A stretch of DNA of 64,000 nt from Flavobacterium psychraerolatum (GCF_025960985.1 NZ_JAOQMX010000011.1:1-64000); one strand, 5' to 3'; numbered from the stretch's first letter, positions 53,449-62,385 are shown. The notes: generated from the letters alone by a model not told the origin. Made by a program: numbers and translations.

Positions 53449-54784
53449 TAAAAGGGAGAATCCAAGTTTTGTGTTTAAAGCTTTCATTTTCTTTTGCTAA
53501 ATTGATGGTTGGGTCTATAAATTGTTGGCTTAATCTTCCGTTGAGGGCAACATAACTAGTTACGTGCACTTCTGGATTTTCAAAACCTTGTTGTTGGTAA
53601 TATTCTTTTAAATAATGGGCATATTCTATTATGAAATCGGGCTGAAAAGACATTTGCTTTTCTTGAAAAGGAGTCAAGAAATCAGTATTGTTGACTCTTA
53701 TATCTTTGTGGTTTTTTTTATCTGATACCATAAATTCGGTATAACCAGCTTTTTCCATTAGCATGACCCGCCAAGAAAATCGAAAACCTTCTTCTGTCCA
53801 AAACAATTCATCTGGATAACACAAATAACGAAAAGGGAACAACAATTGAAAAGCCATGAAAAGGGTTAAAAAAAGAAGTTGCAATCGATGGATAGGAGAA
53901 AAGCTTTGTGTTTTTTCTCTTTTATTTTCGAATAAAATAAGGTTTGAAGAAAATAGTCTGGCAACAACCGATAGTATTTTTTTGTGAAGTGTAGGTTCGA
54001 AAAAGATCAAAGAACTAATAATCATCACATATGGGAAAACACCAATTGGAAACAAAATTCGAGTCAATAAATGGAAGACTACGATTAAGAAAAATCCAAA
54101 TTTGCGTGTCTTTTTATTCAGCATCAAAAATACAATTCCTAGGTCATAAATTGCACCCACATAACTGAAGGCATAATGAACCCAAGTTTGATTCATGAAG
54201 TAACTCAAAACAGGAATTTTAGTGTTATCGGGCAACCAAATCTTCAAAGGCATCGCCTCCAACAACCAATCCGAATTGAGCTTAGCCAGACCAGCATAGA
54301 TATAAACGATAGCTAATAATACTTTTAGAATATCGGTAGTCCAGCGTGGAATATTTTGAAAACGGATCTTTTCATTTTTATAAGCATCTACAGAAAAGTA
54401 ACAATTGGCAGGCAAAAAGCAAAGTACCAAACTAATGATAGTAATAAAATAATAATGGTTGAGGTAAGTCGTTTTGTCCATGAGTTCGATATAAGTAAAA
54501 CTCAAAAAGAAACTAGTAATAGCCCATTTATATTTATAGCCAATGGAAACAAATAGAGCAGCAATGGCACAAATGATAAAAATAATATAGGTGTAAACAT
54601 CAATCGGTTTTACCCACTCAAAACCATAATAGGTAAAATGAAATTGTGGGGTTATATAAAATTTTTCTATCCAACCATAACTTGCAAACCGAATTAAACT
54701 CAAAAGCATCATTAAACCAAACGCTAGCCTAAAAAAGGCTAGCGATGCGGCTGATGTATATTGTTTGAAATAATTTTGAAACAT
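53426..54784 (-). CDS. HTTM-domain membrane protein (vitamin K-dependent gamma-carboxylase-like)
   Basis: 452 residues with about nine hydrophobic segments. The family block MDKTTYLNHYYFITIISLVL is clear. The stretch IVYIYAGLAKLNSDW aligns with the region of human GGCX (AGVKKLDADW) that contains its catalytic lysine 218; the equivalent here is K168. Bacterial HTTM proteins are mostly uncharacterised; a few may be true carboxylases or epoxidases. A periplasmic C-terminal domain (about 330-452) follows the helices. It lies between the imelysin gene (41 bp gap) and the TonB receptor (overlap). Confidence 0.88.
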   Translation of the reverse strand: MFQNYFKQYTSAASLAFFRLAFGLMMLLSLIRFASYGWIEKFYITPQFHFTYYGFEWVKPIDVYTYIIFIICAIAALFVSIGYKYKWAITSFFLSFTYIELMDKTTYLNHYYFITIISLVLCFLPANCYFSVDAYKNEKIRFQNIPRWTTDILKVLLAIVYIYAGLAKLNSDWLLEAMPLKIWLPDNTKIPVLSYFMNQTWVHYAFSYVGAIYDLGIVFLMLNKKTRKFGFFLIVVFHLLTRILFPIGVFPYVMIISSLIFFEPTLHKKILSVVARLFSSNLILFENKREKTQSFSPIHRLQLLFLTLFMAFQLLFPFRYLCYPDELFWTEEGFRFSWRVMLMEKAGYTEFMVSDKKNHKDIRVNNTDFLTPFQEKQMSFQPDFIIEYAHYLKEYYQQQGFENPEVHVTSYVALNGRLSQQFIDPTINLAKENESFKHKTWILPFNDTIKGL

Positions 54785-54825
54785 GGAGTATATAATTAAT
54801 AAGTGGTAATTTGAAAAATGATTTT

Positions 54826-55938
54826 CTAGTCACCATCACTATCTACATAGTCAACCGTGATTTTCAAAGCTTGCATCATATCTAATTTTAGGTAGATTAC
54901 ATTTTGTTGTGTAGCATCATATGCAGTAATCATTTTTGAATTGTCAGTGGTGATTTGAGTTACAAAATTCGAGTTCAATAAACCTACTTTGCTATAGATT
55001 GTTGCGAATTGTGCAGTAATGATATCGCTCAAATTTTGACCACTACGTACTGATTTTACGAAATCCAAATATGCTTTTAATCCTGGTCCAGTAGTATTAT
55101 CGTTAAAACTTTTACCATTAAAAAAATCTTGAGAAGCTTGTATTGCTGTGGTATATAAGATTCCTGAAACATCTTTTTTGTAAAAGGCTTCTACTTTCTC
55201 TGGAAAAGTAGTCCCGCTAGAAAATACTCCTGATGGAATACCTAGTTTTCCCCCACGTACATCTTTTTCGAAGTTTTTTATATAGTCATTAACCGTTACA
55301 CTTACTGAGCTAGTTAGAGTATTCCCATTATTGGCAATATAAGTAGCTTTATAACCTCCGTTCCAATCGTTTAAAACAGTATCGTTAATAGTTTTTAATG
55401 AAACTACCAAGTCGGTTAAATACTTTTTATAATTTGTGGCATTACTTCCAATATAAAAAGAAACAATTGTAGCATCTGTAGATCCTAAACCATTTAACAC
55501 ATAATCCAAAGCAGGTAAACCTTGCTTACTAAACTGAGATAGGAGACTAAAATTATAGGTACCAGCAGTAATATTGGTATTGATTCCAGCTGCATCTGCA
55601 GGGTAAGTATTGTTTCTTTCTTTAAAATAAATATCTTCTGCTTTCCCAAAATTATAAAGAGAAACATATTGAAAAGCTTTGTAAGCTTCTAGCCAAGATG
55701 CGCGTACAGTTACAAGATTTGCTTCCGTAGGTGTAGTGGTAAAAGTAGTTGCATCAGTAGTTAAGGTTTGCAACTTTACTTGATAATTGGTGTAAGCAGG
55801 CACAATGATATTGTTGGCCCAATGCGTCAAAAGCGCTGTTCTGTCATAACCATCATTTGAGGTGGTTGTTTCACCATCGGAGGAGGAACAAGCTGTGATG
55901 AGTACAAAAATGCTGAATAAAAAAAATATTTTTTTCAT
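54826..55938 (-). CDS. Imelysin-family lipoprotein (M75-like, variant motif)
   Basis: 370 residues with a lipoprotein signal (FSIFVLITACSSSDG). The helical imelysin fold is clear (ALLTHWANNIIVPAYTNYQV, SWLEAYKAFQYVSLYNFG, KAEDIYFKE). The usual GxHxxE block is replaced by KQGLPALDYVLNG. That removes the His and Glu proposed to bind metal, so it likely acts differently from the second imelysin at 57500. Imelysins are periplasmic or surface proteins tied to iron uptake. It is transcribed between DUF4856 and the HTTM gene. Confidence 0.9.
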   Translation of the reverse strand: MKKIFFLFSIFVLITACSSSDGETTTSNDGYDRTALLTHWANNIIVPAYTNYQVKLQTLTTDATTFTTTPTEANLVTVRASWLEAYKAFQYVSLYNFGKAEDIYFKERNNTYPADAAGINTNITAGTYNFSLLSQFSKQGLPALDYVLNGLGSTDATIVSFYIGSNATNYKKYLTDLVVSLKTINDTVLNDWNGGYKATYIANNGNTLTSSVSVTVNDYIKNFEKDVRGGKLGIPSGVFSSGTTFPEKVEAFYKKDVSGILYTTAIQASQDFFNGKSFNDNTTGPGLKAYLDFVKSVRSGQNLSDIITAQFATIYSKVGLLNSNFVTQITTDNSKMITAYDATQQNVIYLKLDMMQALKITVDYVDSDGD

Positions 55939-56044
55939 GTGTAGTGAGTTTATAGTTTTGAAGAGAAGGAACCTTATAATTTGGAGGTATTATAATCTAA
56001 ATAGCAATTTGTTCAATCTTTTTTCAAATTTTGTATAAAAATAC

Positions 56045-56078
56045 ATAAACCAAGAGTAGTTGCCCACTCTTGGTTTAT
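56045..56078 (-). terminator. Hairpin after the DUF4856 gene
   Basis: ATAAACCAAGAGT and ACTCTTGGTTTAT form a perfect 13-bp stem with an 8-base loop, 11 bp after the stop. It can partly separate DUF4856 from the imelysin-HTTM-receptor genes downstream. T-rich sequence is on both sides. Confidence 0.75.
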
Positions 56079-56088
56079 TTTTATTCTA

Positions 56089-57294
56089 TTAGTTTATTGT
56101 TGCTGCTTGAGCTACTGAAAAACCAAATCTAGTTGCAATTTGTGTTGAAAATGTATCAAGATTAGCGTTTAAGTAATCTACATCCCATAAACCATTTGTT
56201 CCTTTGGTTATGTTGCTAAGGATAGTATCTACCTCTTCTTTTGTGAAATAAGGAGCATTTGTACCTGGTTTATTAGTATAACGAAGACTCATGATAAATC
56301 CGTACCCTTCTGAAAAGGAATGAAAAGCAGAAGCTCCGCTAATTAATTTTGCTTTTCCATCTTGTAAATAATAGACAGCACGAACTGCAGGTACCATTGC
56401 CAATTTAGCTTTAATAATATCTATTTGTGCATTTCTGGTATCATAATCGTTTGCAACAATAGCAGCTCTACCTTTGATAAATGCATTTTTGATATCAGTA
56501 GTCAAAGTATTGAAATCACTATCTGCACTTACTTGGTTAATATAGCTGTCCCAATATAGTGACCCGCCAGCACCATAAATGTAGCCGTAAGCTTCATCCC
56601 AATTGTGTTCCATGGTAGTATAATTTGATCCAGTTATAAGAACTTTATTGGTATTGTCATTCTTATTAGTCCCAGCATCAAGTGTTGAAGTACTCAAATA
56701 ATTATTTACAATTTGATCCATAAAACAAGCACCCATCAATCCTTTTATTAGTACTTGTTGTGGTTCCAAACCATTTGCAGCAAACATACGTGTTTTAGTT
56801 CCATCAACAAATACTCCCGAAACTCCAGCTGAAGCTTGTACTTGTGGAAGTTTACTGGCGATAAAAGCATTGGTTAATTGAGTTTCAAATAAGGCTTGAA
56901 CAGCTGTTTGTTCAGTAGTGGATCCTCCACCCAAAAAATTTGTAAAATAATCTAGTGAAGCTGCAGTTTTGTTTTTCAATTGTTTTCCAGATGCATTAAG
57001 ATCTGTGGTAGAAAACGGATTATTTGTATTGGTGTACATATTAGACAAGACCGTGTTATCCGCTACAGTATTGTTTATTGCAGCGTTACTGATATAAGTT
57101 CCCATTTCTCCCAACATCAATAATCGACTTGTTTGTCCGGAATAATCTATTGTTGTTGCATTGTTTCTCACAAATGTGTAATCACTTGGGACAGTATAAT
57201 TAAAAGTTGGTGTAGAATTGTCATCATTACTACATGATGTCAGTGATAATGCTGCTACAGCTACTGCTGCGAAAAGTAAATTCGAACGGATCAT
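56089..57294 (-). CDS. DUF4856 lipoprotein
   Basis: 401 residues with a lipoprotein signal (VAVAALSLTSCSNDD). It begins FNYTVPSDYTFVRNNATTID, the DUF4856 start, and continues with YSGQTSRLLMLGEMGTYI, TTMEHNWDEAYGYIYGAGGS and AFHSFSEGYGFIMSLRYTN. Mainly helical; overall fold and motifs make a remote relation to the imelysin fold conceivable (HNWDEAYGY mirrors the SWLEAYKAF type helices). Function unknown. It is the first gene of the minus-strand arm of the cluster, divergent from the imelysin gene at 57500. Confidence 0.88.
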   Translation of the reverse strand: MIRSNLLFAAVAVAALSLTSCSNDDNSTPTFNYTVPSDYTFVRNNATTIDYSGQTSRLLMLGEMGTYISNAAINNTVADNTVLSNMYTNTNNPFSTTDLNASGKQLKNKTAASLDYFTNFLGGGSTTEQTAVQALFETQLTNAFIASKLPQVQASAGVSGVFVDGTKTRMFAANGLEPQQVLIKGLMGACFMDQIVNNYLSTSTLDAGTNKNDNTNKVLITGSNYTTMEHNWDEAYGYIYGAGGSLYWDSYINQVSADSDFNTLTTDIKNAFIKGRAAIVANDYDTRNAQIDIIKAKLAMVPAVRAVYYLQDGKAKLISGASAFHSFSEGYGFIMSLRYTNKPGTNAPYFTKEEVDTILSNITKGTNGLWDVDYLNANLDTFSTQIATRFGFSVAQAATIN

Positions 57295-57330
57295 ATTAAT
57301 TTATTTAGAATGAATAAGAATAATTTTCTG

Positions 57331-57360
57331 CAAAGATAGCATCGAATTTAAGACACGCAA
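57331..57360 (-). promoter_or_regulatory. Promoter of the DUF4856 arm
   Basis: On the minus strand TTG (57358-57360) and TATCTTTG (57331-57338) are 19 bp apart, a full consensus match, 36 bp before the ATG at 57294. Confidence 0.65.
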
Positions 57361-57428
57361 ACTTTATTTAGATTATTTATAAATAATTTTTCGTGTTTAT
57401 TTTTATTTAAAATAAATCTAAATAATTC

Positions 57429-57459
57429 TTGTTTAAGAAATTTTTAACCAATACTTTTG
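57429..57459 (+). promoter_or_regulatory. Promoter of the imelysin-DUF1111 arm
   Basis: TTG (57429-57431) and TACTTTTG (57452-57459) are 20 bp apart, a full consensus match, 40 bp before the ATG at 57500. It is back-to-back with the minus-strand promoter, separated by 68 bp. Confidence 0.65.
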
Positions 57460-57499
57460 CTCTATGTTAAATCATTCTAAATAATAAAAATACATTAAA

Positions 57500-58669
57500 A
57501 TGAACATTTCAACTTTAAAAGGTACTTTAATCTTAGGAACACTTGCCTTCTTTATTTCTTGTAGCAGTGATAACACAAATAATTCTGCTGTTTCAAAAAA
57601 AGAAGTAATTGAAAATTACGCAAACATTGCTTATGCCAATTATCAAAAGGCATATGATGATGCTGTAGTATTGGAATCTGCGATTACTACATTTACATCA
57701 AATCCTACTGATGCTAATTTTACATTGGCGAAAACGTCTTGGAAGGCTGCTAGAGAAAGCTACGGTACAACGGAAGCTTTTCGTTTTGCTGATGGACCAA
57801 TAGATAATGCAGATGGACCAGAGGGTTTTATTAATTCATGGCCTTTGGATGAAAATTATATTGATTACGTACAAGGTGCTCCTAATGCTGGAATTATTAA
57901 TGAGCCTGTTCTTTTTCCTATAATTAATAAAGATGTTTTGGAAGGTGAAAATGGAAAAAATGATAATGAAAAGTATGTAACAGTAGGATATCATGCGATC
58001 GAGTTTTTACTTTGGGGACAAGATTTAACACCTCCTTCGGCAAAATTACCTGGACAGAGACCCTACACTGATTATGTGCTTGTTGGAGGAACTGCAATGA
58101 ACCAAGTAAGAAGAGCAACTTATCTAAAAGTGTGTGCAGATCTATTAACAGACCATTTACAGTATGTGGCTAATCAATGGAAACCAGGCGGACCTTACCG
58201 TACTACCTTTCTTGCTTTGAATGAAGATGTTGCCATCAAGAATATGTATAGAGGAGTTACTACTTTAATATCTGCAGAATTACCCTCTGAGCGTATGGAA
58301 GTTGCACTTGGGAATGAAGACCAAGAAGATGAACAATCTTGTTTTAGTGATAATACGCACCGAGATATTGCTTTAAATTTGCAAGGAGCAATTAATGTGT
58401 ATCAAGGTAAATACAGTTCTATTGATGGAGCATCGCTAGAGGATTTGGTACAACAAGCAAATAGCACAACGTATACAGAAACGCAAACACAAATTGGACT
58501 TGCAACATCTTCTATAGCGGCAATAGCTATTCCATTTGACTATGCAATTTCTGGTGGAGCTACCTCTGTAGAAGGCGCTAAAGTAAAAGTTGCAGTAGTG
58601 GCAATTAAAAATTTAGCTAAAAATATTTTAGATGGGGCTACAAAAATTGGCATTTACGTAAATAGTTAA
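57500..58669 (+). CDS. Imelysin-family lipoprotein with intact GxHxxE motif
   Basis: 389 residues with a lipoprotein signal (LGTLAFFISCSSD). The M75 imelysin motif is intact: G163-Y-H165-A-I-E168 (VGYHAIEFLLWG), where H and E are candidate metal ligands. Other blocks: LAKTSWKAARESYGTTEAFR and RRATYLKVCADLLTDHLQYV. Similar domains make up EfeO, the periplasmic ferrous-iron binder. It is upstream of the DUF1111 di-haem gene (67 bp gap, with a hairpin). The lipid anchor places it in the outer or inner membrane facing the periplasm. Confidence 0.93.
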   Translation: MNISTLKGTLILGTLAFFISCSSDNTNNSAVSKKEVIENYANIAYANYQKAYDDAVVLESAITTFTSNPTDANFTLAKTSWKAARESYGTTEAFRFADGPIDNADGPEGFINSWPLDENYIDYVQGAPNAGIINEPVLFPIINKDVLEGENGKNDNEKYVTVGYHAIEFLLWGQDLTPPSAKLPGQRPYTDYVLVGGTAMNQVRRATYLKVCADLLTDHLQYVANQWKPGGPYRTTFLALNEDVAIKNMYRGVTTLISAELPSERMEVALGNEDQEDEQSCFSDNTHRDIALNLQGAINVYQGKYSSIDGASLEDLVQQANSTTYTETQTQIGLATSSIAAIAIPFDYAISGGATSVEGAKVKVAVVAIKNLAKNILDGATKIGIYVNS

Positions 58670-58691
58670 GTTTTAAATAAGTAATAAATTT

Positions 58692-58722
58692 AAAAGTGCT
58701 TCCTAAACAGGAGCACTTTTTA
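58692..58722 (+). terminator. Hairpin between the imelysin and DUF1111 genes
   Basis: AAAAGTGCTTCCT / AGGAGCACTTTT with a short loop and T-tail, inside the 67 bp gap. As part of an operon it may act as partial terminator and lower DUF1111 relative to imelysin. Confidence 0.75.
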
Positions 58723-58736
58723 TTGTTCTAATTAAT

Positions 58737-60131
58737 ATGAGAAATTTTAGTAAACTAGTTTTAGTTGTTTGTTGTTTTCAGTTGTTCAGCTGTAGCAATA
58801 CTGATGCCGATTATGTTGCCTTGACTGCTGAGGATGGGGAACAATTTTCTGGAGGCGAGGTAACCGTGTTTAATACCTCTGGAGAAGCATTTGGTTTTTT
58901 TGCTCCCAATCTATCTTATGATGAGCAATCCGATTTCGGAATCGGGAATTCTTTTTTTAGGCAAAACTGGGTTACAGCACCCTCTTCTACTACAGCAAGA
59001 GATGGTTTGGGACCTTTTTTTAATGCTATTTCCTGTTCAAGTTGTCACTTCAAAGATGGACGTGGAAGACCGCAATATGCCGACAATGAAACGGGACATG
59101 GTTTATTGTTGCGTTTGAGTATTCCTGGTATGGATGCTCATGGTGCGGCATTACCTGATCCTATTTATGGAGGACAGCTACAAGATAACGCTATTTTGGG
59201 ACAAACAACCAAAGGAACCTATGTTATAACATACACTCCAATCGTAGAAACTTACGCAGATGGCTCAACTGTTACTTTGCAGAAACCGATTTATACTATT
59301 GGTAATTTAGGTTTTGGAGCTTTGGCTTCCAATGTGCAAGTTTCGCCTAGAGTTGCCAATCAAGTAATAGGTTTAGGATTGTTAGAAGCAGTGCCAGAAG
59401 CGACAGTTTTAAATTTTATTAATCAAAATAATAAAAACGGTATTTCAGGAAAAGCCAATTATGTGTATGACATTGCTACCAAAAGTACCAAGCTAGGACG
59501 TTTTGGGTGGAAAGCAAATCAACCTAATATTCGTCAACAATCTGCTGCTGCTTTTTCTGGCGATATGGGAATCACAACTTCTTTGTTTCCAACAGAAAAT
59601 ATTCCAGCTGCCTTAAATGGGAGTGCTATTCCAAATGGAGGCAAACCAGAAATTTCAGATCCTAATTTTGATAAAGTAGTTTTTTATACGAGTACATTGG
59701 CAGTACCAGCACGTCGAAATTATACTGATGCCACAGTACTCGCAGGTAAGAAAACATTTGAAACAATAGGCTGCACTAGTTGTCATATCCCTAAAATGAC
59801 GACAGGAAGTACTCATGTTGTTACAGCTTTACGCAATCAAGTCATTAGGCCTTATACAGATATGTTGTTACATGATATGGGGGATGCACTAGCAGACAAT
59901 ACACCCGATTTTTTAGCCACAGGTAAGGAGTGGAGAACGCAGCCATTATGGGGGATAGGTTTGATAAGTACCGTAAATAATCATACTTTTTTAATGCATG
60001 ACGGTAGGGCCAAAAATGTAGAAGAAGCTATTTTATGGCATGGAGGAGAAGCTGATTATGCCAAATCAGAATATAAAAAATTAACAAAAACTGACCGTGA
60101 AGCATTATTAACCTTTATTAATTCATTGTAG
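58737..60131 (+). CDS. DUF1111 di-haem oxidoreductase-like lipoprotein
   Basis: 464 residues with a lipoprotein-like signal (VVCCFQLFSCSNTD). The two c-type haem motifs are C100-S-S-C103-H104 (CSSCHFKDGRGRP) and C346-T-S-C349-H350. Between them lie the family blocks LGRFGWKANQPNIRQQSA and AFSGDMGITTSLFPTEN. DUF1111 proteins (once called thiol oxidoreductases) resemble MauG/CcpA peroxidases with a single CxxCH in each half. They probably oxidise or reduce a periplasmic partner. In this cluster the partner may be the imelysin-bound metal. Confidence 0.92.
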   Translation: MRNFSKLVLVVCCFQLFSCSNTDADYVALTAEDGEQFSGGEVTVFNTSGEAFGFFAPNLSYDEQSDFGIGNSFFRQNWVTAPSSTTARDGLGPFFNAISCSSCHFKDGRGRPQYADNETGHGLLLRLSIPGMDAHGAALPDPIYGGQLQDNAILGQTTKGTYVITYTPIVETYADGSTVTLQKPIYTIGNLGFGALASNVQVSPRVANQVIGLGLLEAVPEATVLNFINQNNKNGISGKANYVYDIATKSTKLGRFGWKANQPNIRQQSAAAFSGDMGITTSLFPTENIPAALNGSAIPNGGKPEISDPNFDKVVFYTSTLAVPARRNYTDATVLAGKKTFETIGCTSCHIPKMTTGSTHVVTALRNQVIRPYTDMLLHDMGDALADNTPDFLATGKEWRTQPLWGIGLISTVNNHTFLMHDGRAKNVEEAILWHGGEADYAKSEYKKLTKTDREALLTFINSL

Positions 60132-60159
60132 TTTAAGATATAAATACAAAATAGATAAT

Positions 60160-60184
60160 AACCGCAAACGATAGGTTTGCGGTT
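60160..60184 (+). terminator. Hairpin after the DUF1111 gene
   Basis: AACCGCAAAC / GTTTGCGGTT, a perfect 10-bp stem with a 5-base loop, 28 bp after the stop. The T-tract is poor, so it is a weak terminator or only a 3' stabiliser. Confidence 0.6.
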
Positions 60185-60213
60185 AAATATTATTGTAGTT
60201 TAATTTACTTGGA

Positions 60214-60891
60214 TTATGGTGTTTTAGCGCTTGTTTTTAGTGGGGGTTCTGTCTCTTTCATAGTTAAATATTTTTGAAACCAAGAGATGGCGACTTCTGC
60301 ACATTCTTGTAATTTGAGAGAGTCAGTACATATATTAGAGGATATAGAAATTATTTTCATCTCTTTTTCGGATTGTAATTGATCAAATGCAATTTTGTTA
60401 CGATTAATGATTGGAACGTCTGTGCCATCAACTATCAATAAGGTGGGAGCTGTAATTTGGTAAAGTGTATCCAGCACTTTATCGGGTCGTCCACTTCTAG
60501 ATACTACGGCTTTTATATCTTTTCCAAAATAAGCAGCAGCTCTCATTGCTGCAGCGGCTCCCATTTTAGTTCCCAAGTAACCAATTGGTAAATCGACAAG
60601 GTTTTTGTTTTGCATCAACCATTCGGTGCTACTTATTAAGCGACTTACTAATAAGTCTATATCAAACTTGTTTTCCAAAACATCTTCTTCCTCTTTCGTT
60701 AAGAGGGGTATCACCAATGTTCCCATTTTACGTTTCTGAATCAACTTAGAGAGAATTTTTGTTCCAGATTTTGTAGTGTTAGAAGTACTTACGCTGCAAA
60801 ACAGTATAATTCCTGTTGCGTTAGCAGGGAGTACTAGTTTTCCTTTTAGTGTGACAAATTGCAACGGGATTTCTAATTTAATTTTTTCCAT
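60214..60891 (-). CDS. Dienelactone-hydrolase-like alpha/beta hydrolase lacking catalytic residues
   Basis: 225 residues. The fold is recognisable: LVLPANATGIILFCSVSTSN, LPIGYLGTKMGAAAAMRAAA, AVVSRSGRPDKVLDTL and TAPTLLIVDGTDVPIINRNK. In relatives the nucleophile elbow reads G-A-S-T-G; here it is G107-T-K109-M-G, so lysine replaces the serine. The usual oxyanion/His block (HGSGSS) has become CSVSTSN, and the catalytic His near the end (PGATH-like) is replaced by SSNICTD. It is probably a non-catalytic member or a decaying gene, though the frame is intact. Monocistronic. Confidence 0.75.
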   Translation of the reverse strand: MEKIKLEIPLQFVTLKGKLVLPANATGIILFCSVSTSNTTKSGTKILSKLIQKRKMGTLVIPLLTKEEEDVLENKFDIDLLVSRLISSTEWLMQNKNLVDLPIGYLGTKMGAAAAMRAAAYFGKDIKAVVSRSGRPDKVLDTLYQITAPTLLIVDGTDVPIINRNKIAFDQLQSEKEMKIISISSNICTDSLKLQECAEVAISWFQKYLTMKETEPPLKTSAKTP

Positions 60892-61299
60892 AGTAGTACT
60901 TGTTACATTAAAAAAATAAACCTAAATATGGGGTAGGATTTAAATAAAAGCTTGGGCTTTTGCCTAAAATCTTTCTATGGGGGAGAAAAACAATCTTTTT
61001 TATTAAAAGAAGAAGGTTTTAAAAACAATCACTTTATTCTTTTCTTTCGAAAATAAATTTCATCGTTATAATTGATGATTATCAGACTGTTAAAATAATT
61101 AACATAAAGATACTGAAAATCAATTAGTTTGTAGGTTGATAGAATGTTTTTTTTAATTTTAATTTGTAATAGAGGAGTTATAGTAGCAATTTTGGAGGAG
61201 ATTGTAGAAGTATATTTATAGGTAAATCCAAAGACTCAATTTTTCTATTTCTACAGGACTCTAGTTATTTTGACTATTTTTACCCCAAACAAAGAGAAG
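60892..61299. other. Divergent intergenic region
   Basis: 408 bp between the hydrolase gene (minus) and the KirBac gene (plus). AT-rich; no consensus promoter, terminator or relic was recognised. Confidence 0.5.
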
Positions 61300-62259
61300 A
61301 TGGCATTGTTAGATCATATTAATTTAAAAGCACAAACAGATAAAAATACGGGCTTTGGTACTAATTCCAGTAGTTATGGAGGTCGTTTTATAAATAAAAA
61401 CGGAGTGGCCAATGTCGAAAAAAGAGGAATGAATATGCTACAACGTATCAGTTGGTATCATACCTTAATTGATATGCCAATGTGGACGTTTATAGGTATT
61501 GTGATTGCTTTTTATATTAGTATCAACTTTGTATTTGCTATCATTTACTTTGGTATTGGTGTAGAACATTTGGATGGTATAGCACCTTCTGATACTGATT
61601 GGGAAAAATTTGGTAAAGCTTATTTTTTTAGCGCACAAACTTTTACTACGGTCGGGTACGGACATATTAGTCCCAAAGGGTTTTTGACAAGTGCACTTTC
61701 TGCAGGTGAAGCTTTGATAGGATTATTGAGTTTTGCTATAGCTACAGGGTTATTTTTTGGACGCTTTAGCAAACCAACGGCCTTTTTGAAATTTTCTCAT
61801 AATGCTCTGATTGCTCCATATGATGGTATTTCTGGATTAATGATTAGAATGGTACCATTTAAGAATACTAATTTTACTGATGCCGAAGCTAAGATGACTT
61901 TGGGAATGAGTTTCGAAGAAAACGGCCAAATGGTTAATAGATTCTATACTTTAGATTTAGAATTAGTGCAAATCAATTCTCTAATTTTGAGCTGGACGCT
62001 CGTACATCCTATCAATGAACAAAGTCCTTTGTACGAATTTACAAAAGAAGATTTTGCTACTATTCAAGGAGAGTTATTGGTCTATATCAAAACATTCGAT
62101 GATATGTTTAGTAGTACTGTAGCTGCTCGTACATCATATGTTTTTAGTGAAATTGTTTATGGTGCCAAATTTGTTCCAATGTATACTCGTAGTTTTGACA
62201 ATTCCAAAACAATATTGGAATTGGATAAATTGAATGAATTTGAATCAATAACTATGTAA
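61300..62259 (+). CDS. Inward-rectifier potassium channel (KirBac)
   Basis: I choose the ATG at 61300 (319 residues), preceded by AAAGAGAAG, a better ribosome-binding site than that of the TTG 30 bp upstream. TM1 is about 65-90 (WTFIGIVIAFYISINFVF). The pore helix and filter are SAQTFTTVGYGH with T117-V-G-Y-G121, and TM2 follows (about 140-165). The C-terminal immunoglobulin-like cytosolic domain (about 175-319) has GISGLMIRMVPFKNTNF and YTLDLELVQINSLILSWTLV. It conducts K+ and is likely tetrameric. Regulation by lipids or ligands is unknown. Confidence 0.95.
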   Translation: MALLDHINLKAQTDKNTGFGTNSSSYGGRFINKNGVANVEKRGMNMLQRISWYHTLIDMPMWTFIGIVIAFYISINFVFAIIYFGIGVEHLDGIAPSDTDWEKFGKAYFFSAQTFTTVGYGHISPKGFLTSALSAGEALIGLLSFAIATGLFFGRFSKPTAFLKFSHNALIAPYDGISGLMIRMVPFKNTNFTDAEAKMTLGMSFEENGQMVNRFYTLDLELVQINSLILSWTLVHPINEQSPLYEFTKEDFATIQGELLVYIKTFDDMFSSTVAARTSYVFSEIVYGAKFVPMYTRSFDNSKTILELDKLNEFESITM

Positions 62260-62385
62260 AATAGCTAGTTATGTTGGCATTTTACAGTAATCCTGCTTCT
62301 ATATTCTGTAGGAATAGTTTATTCTAAAAATATAATTTTTGTTTATATTATTTTAATATTTGATGAACATTTTGCCTTTATTTTT

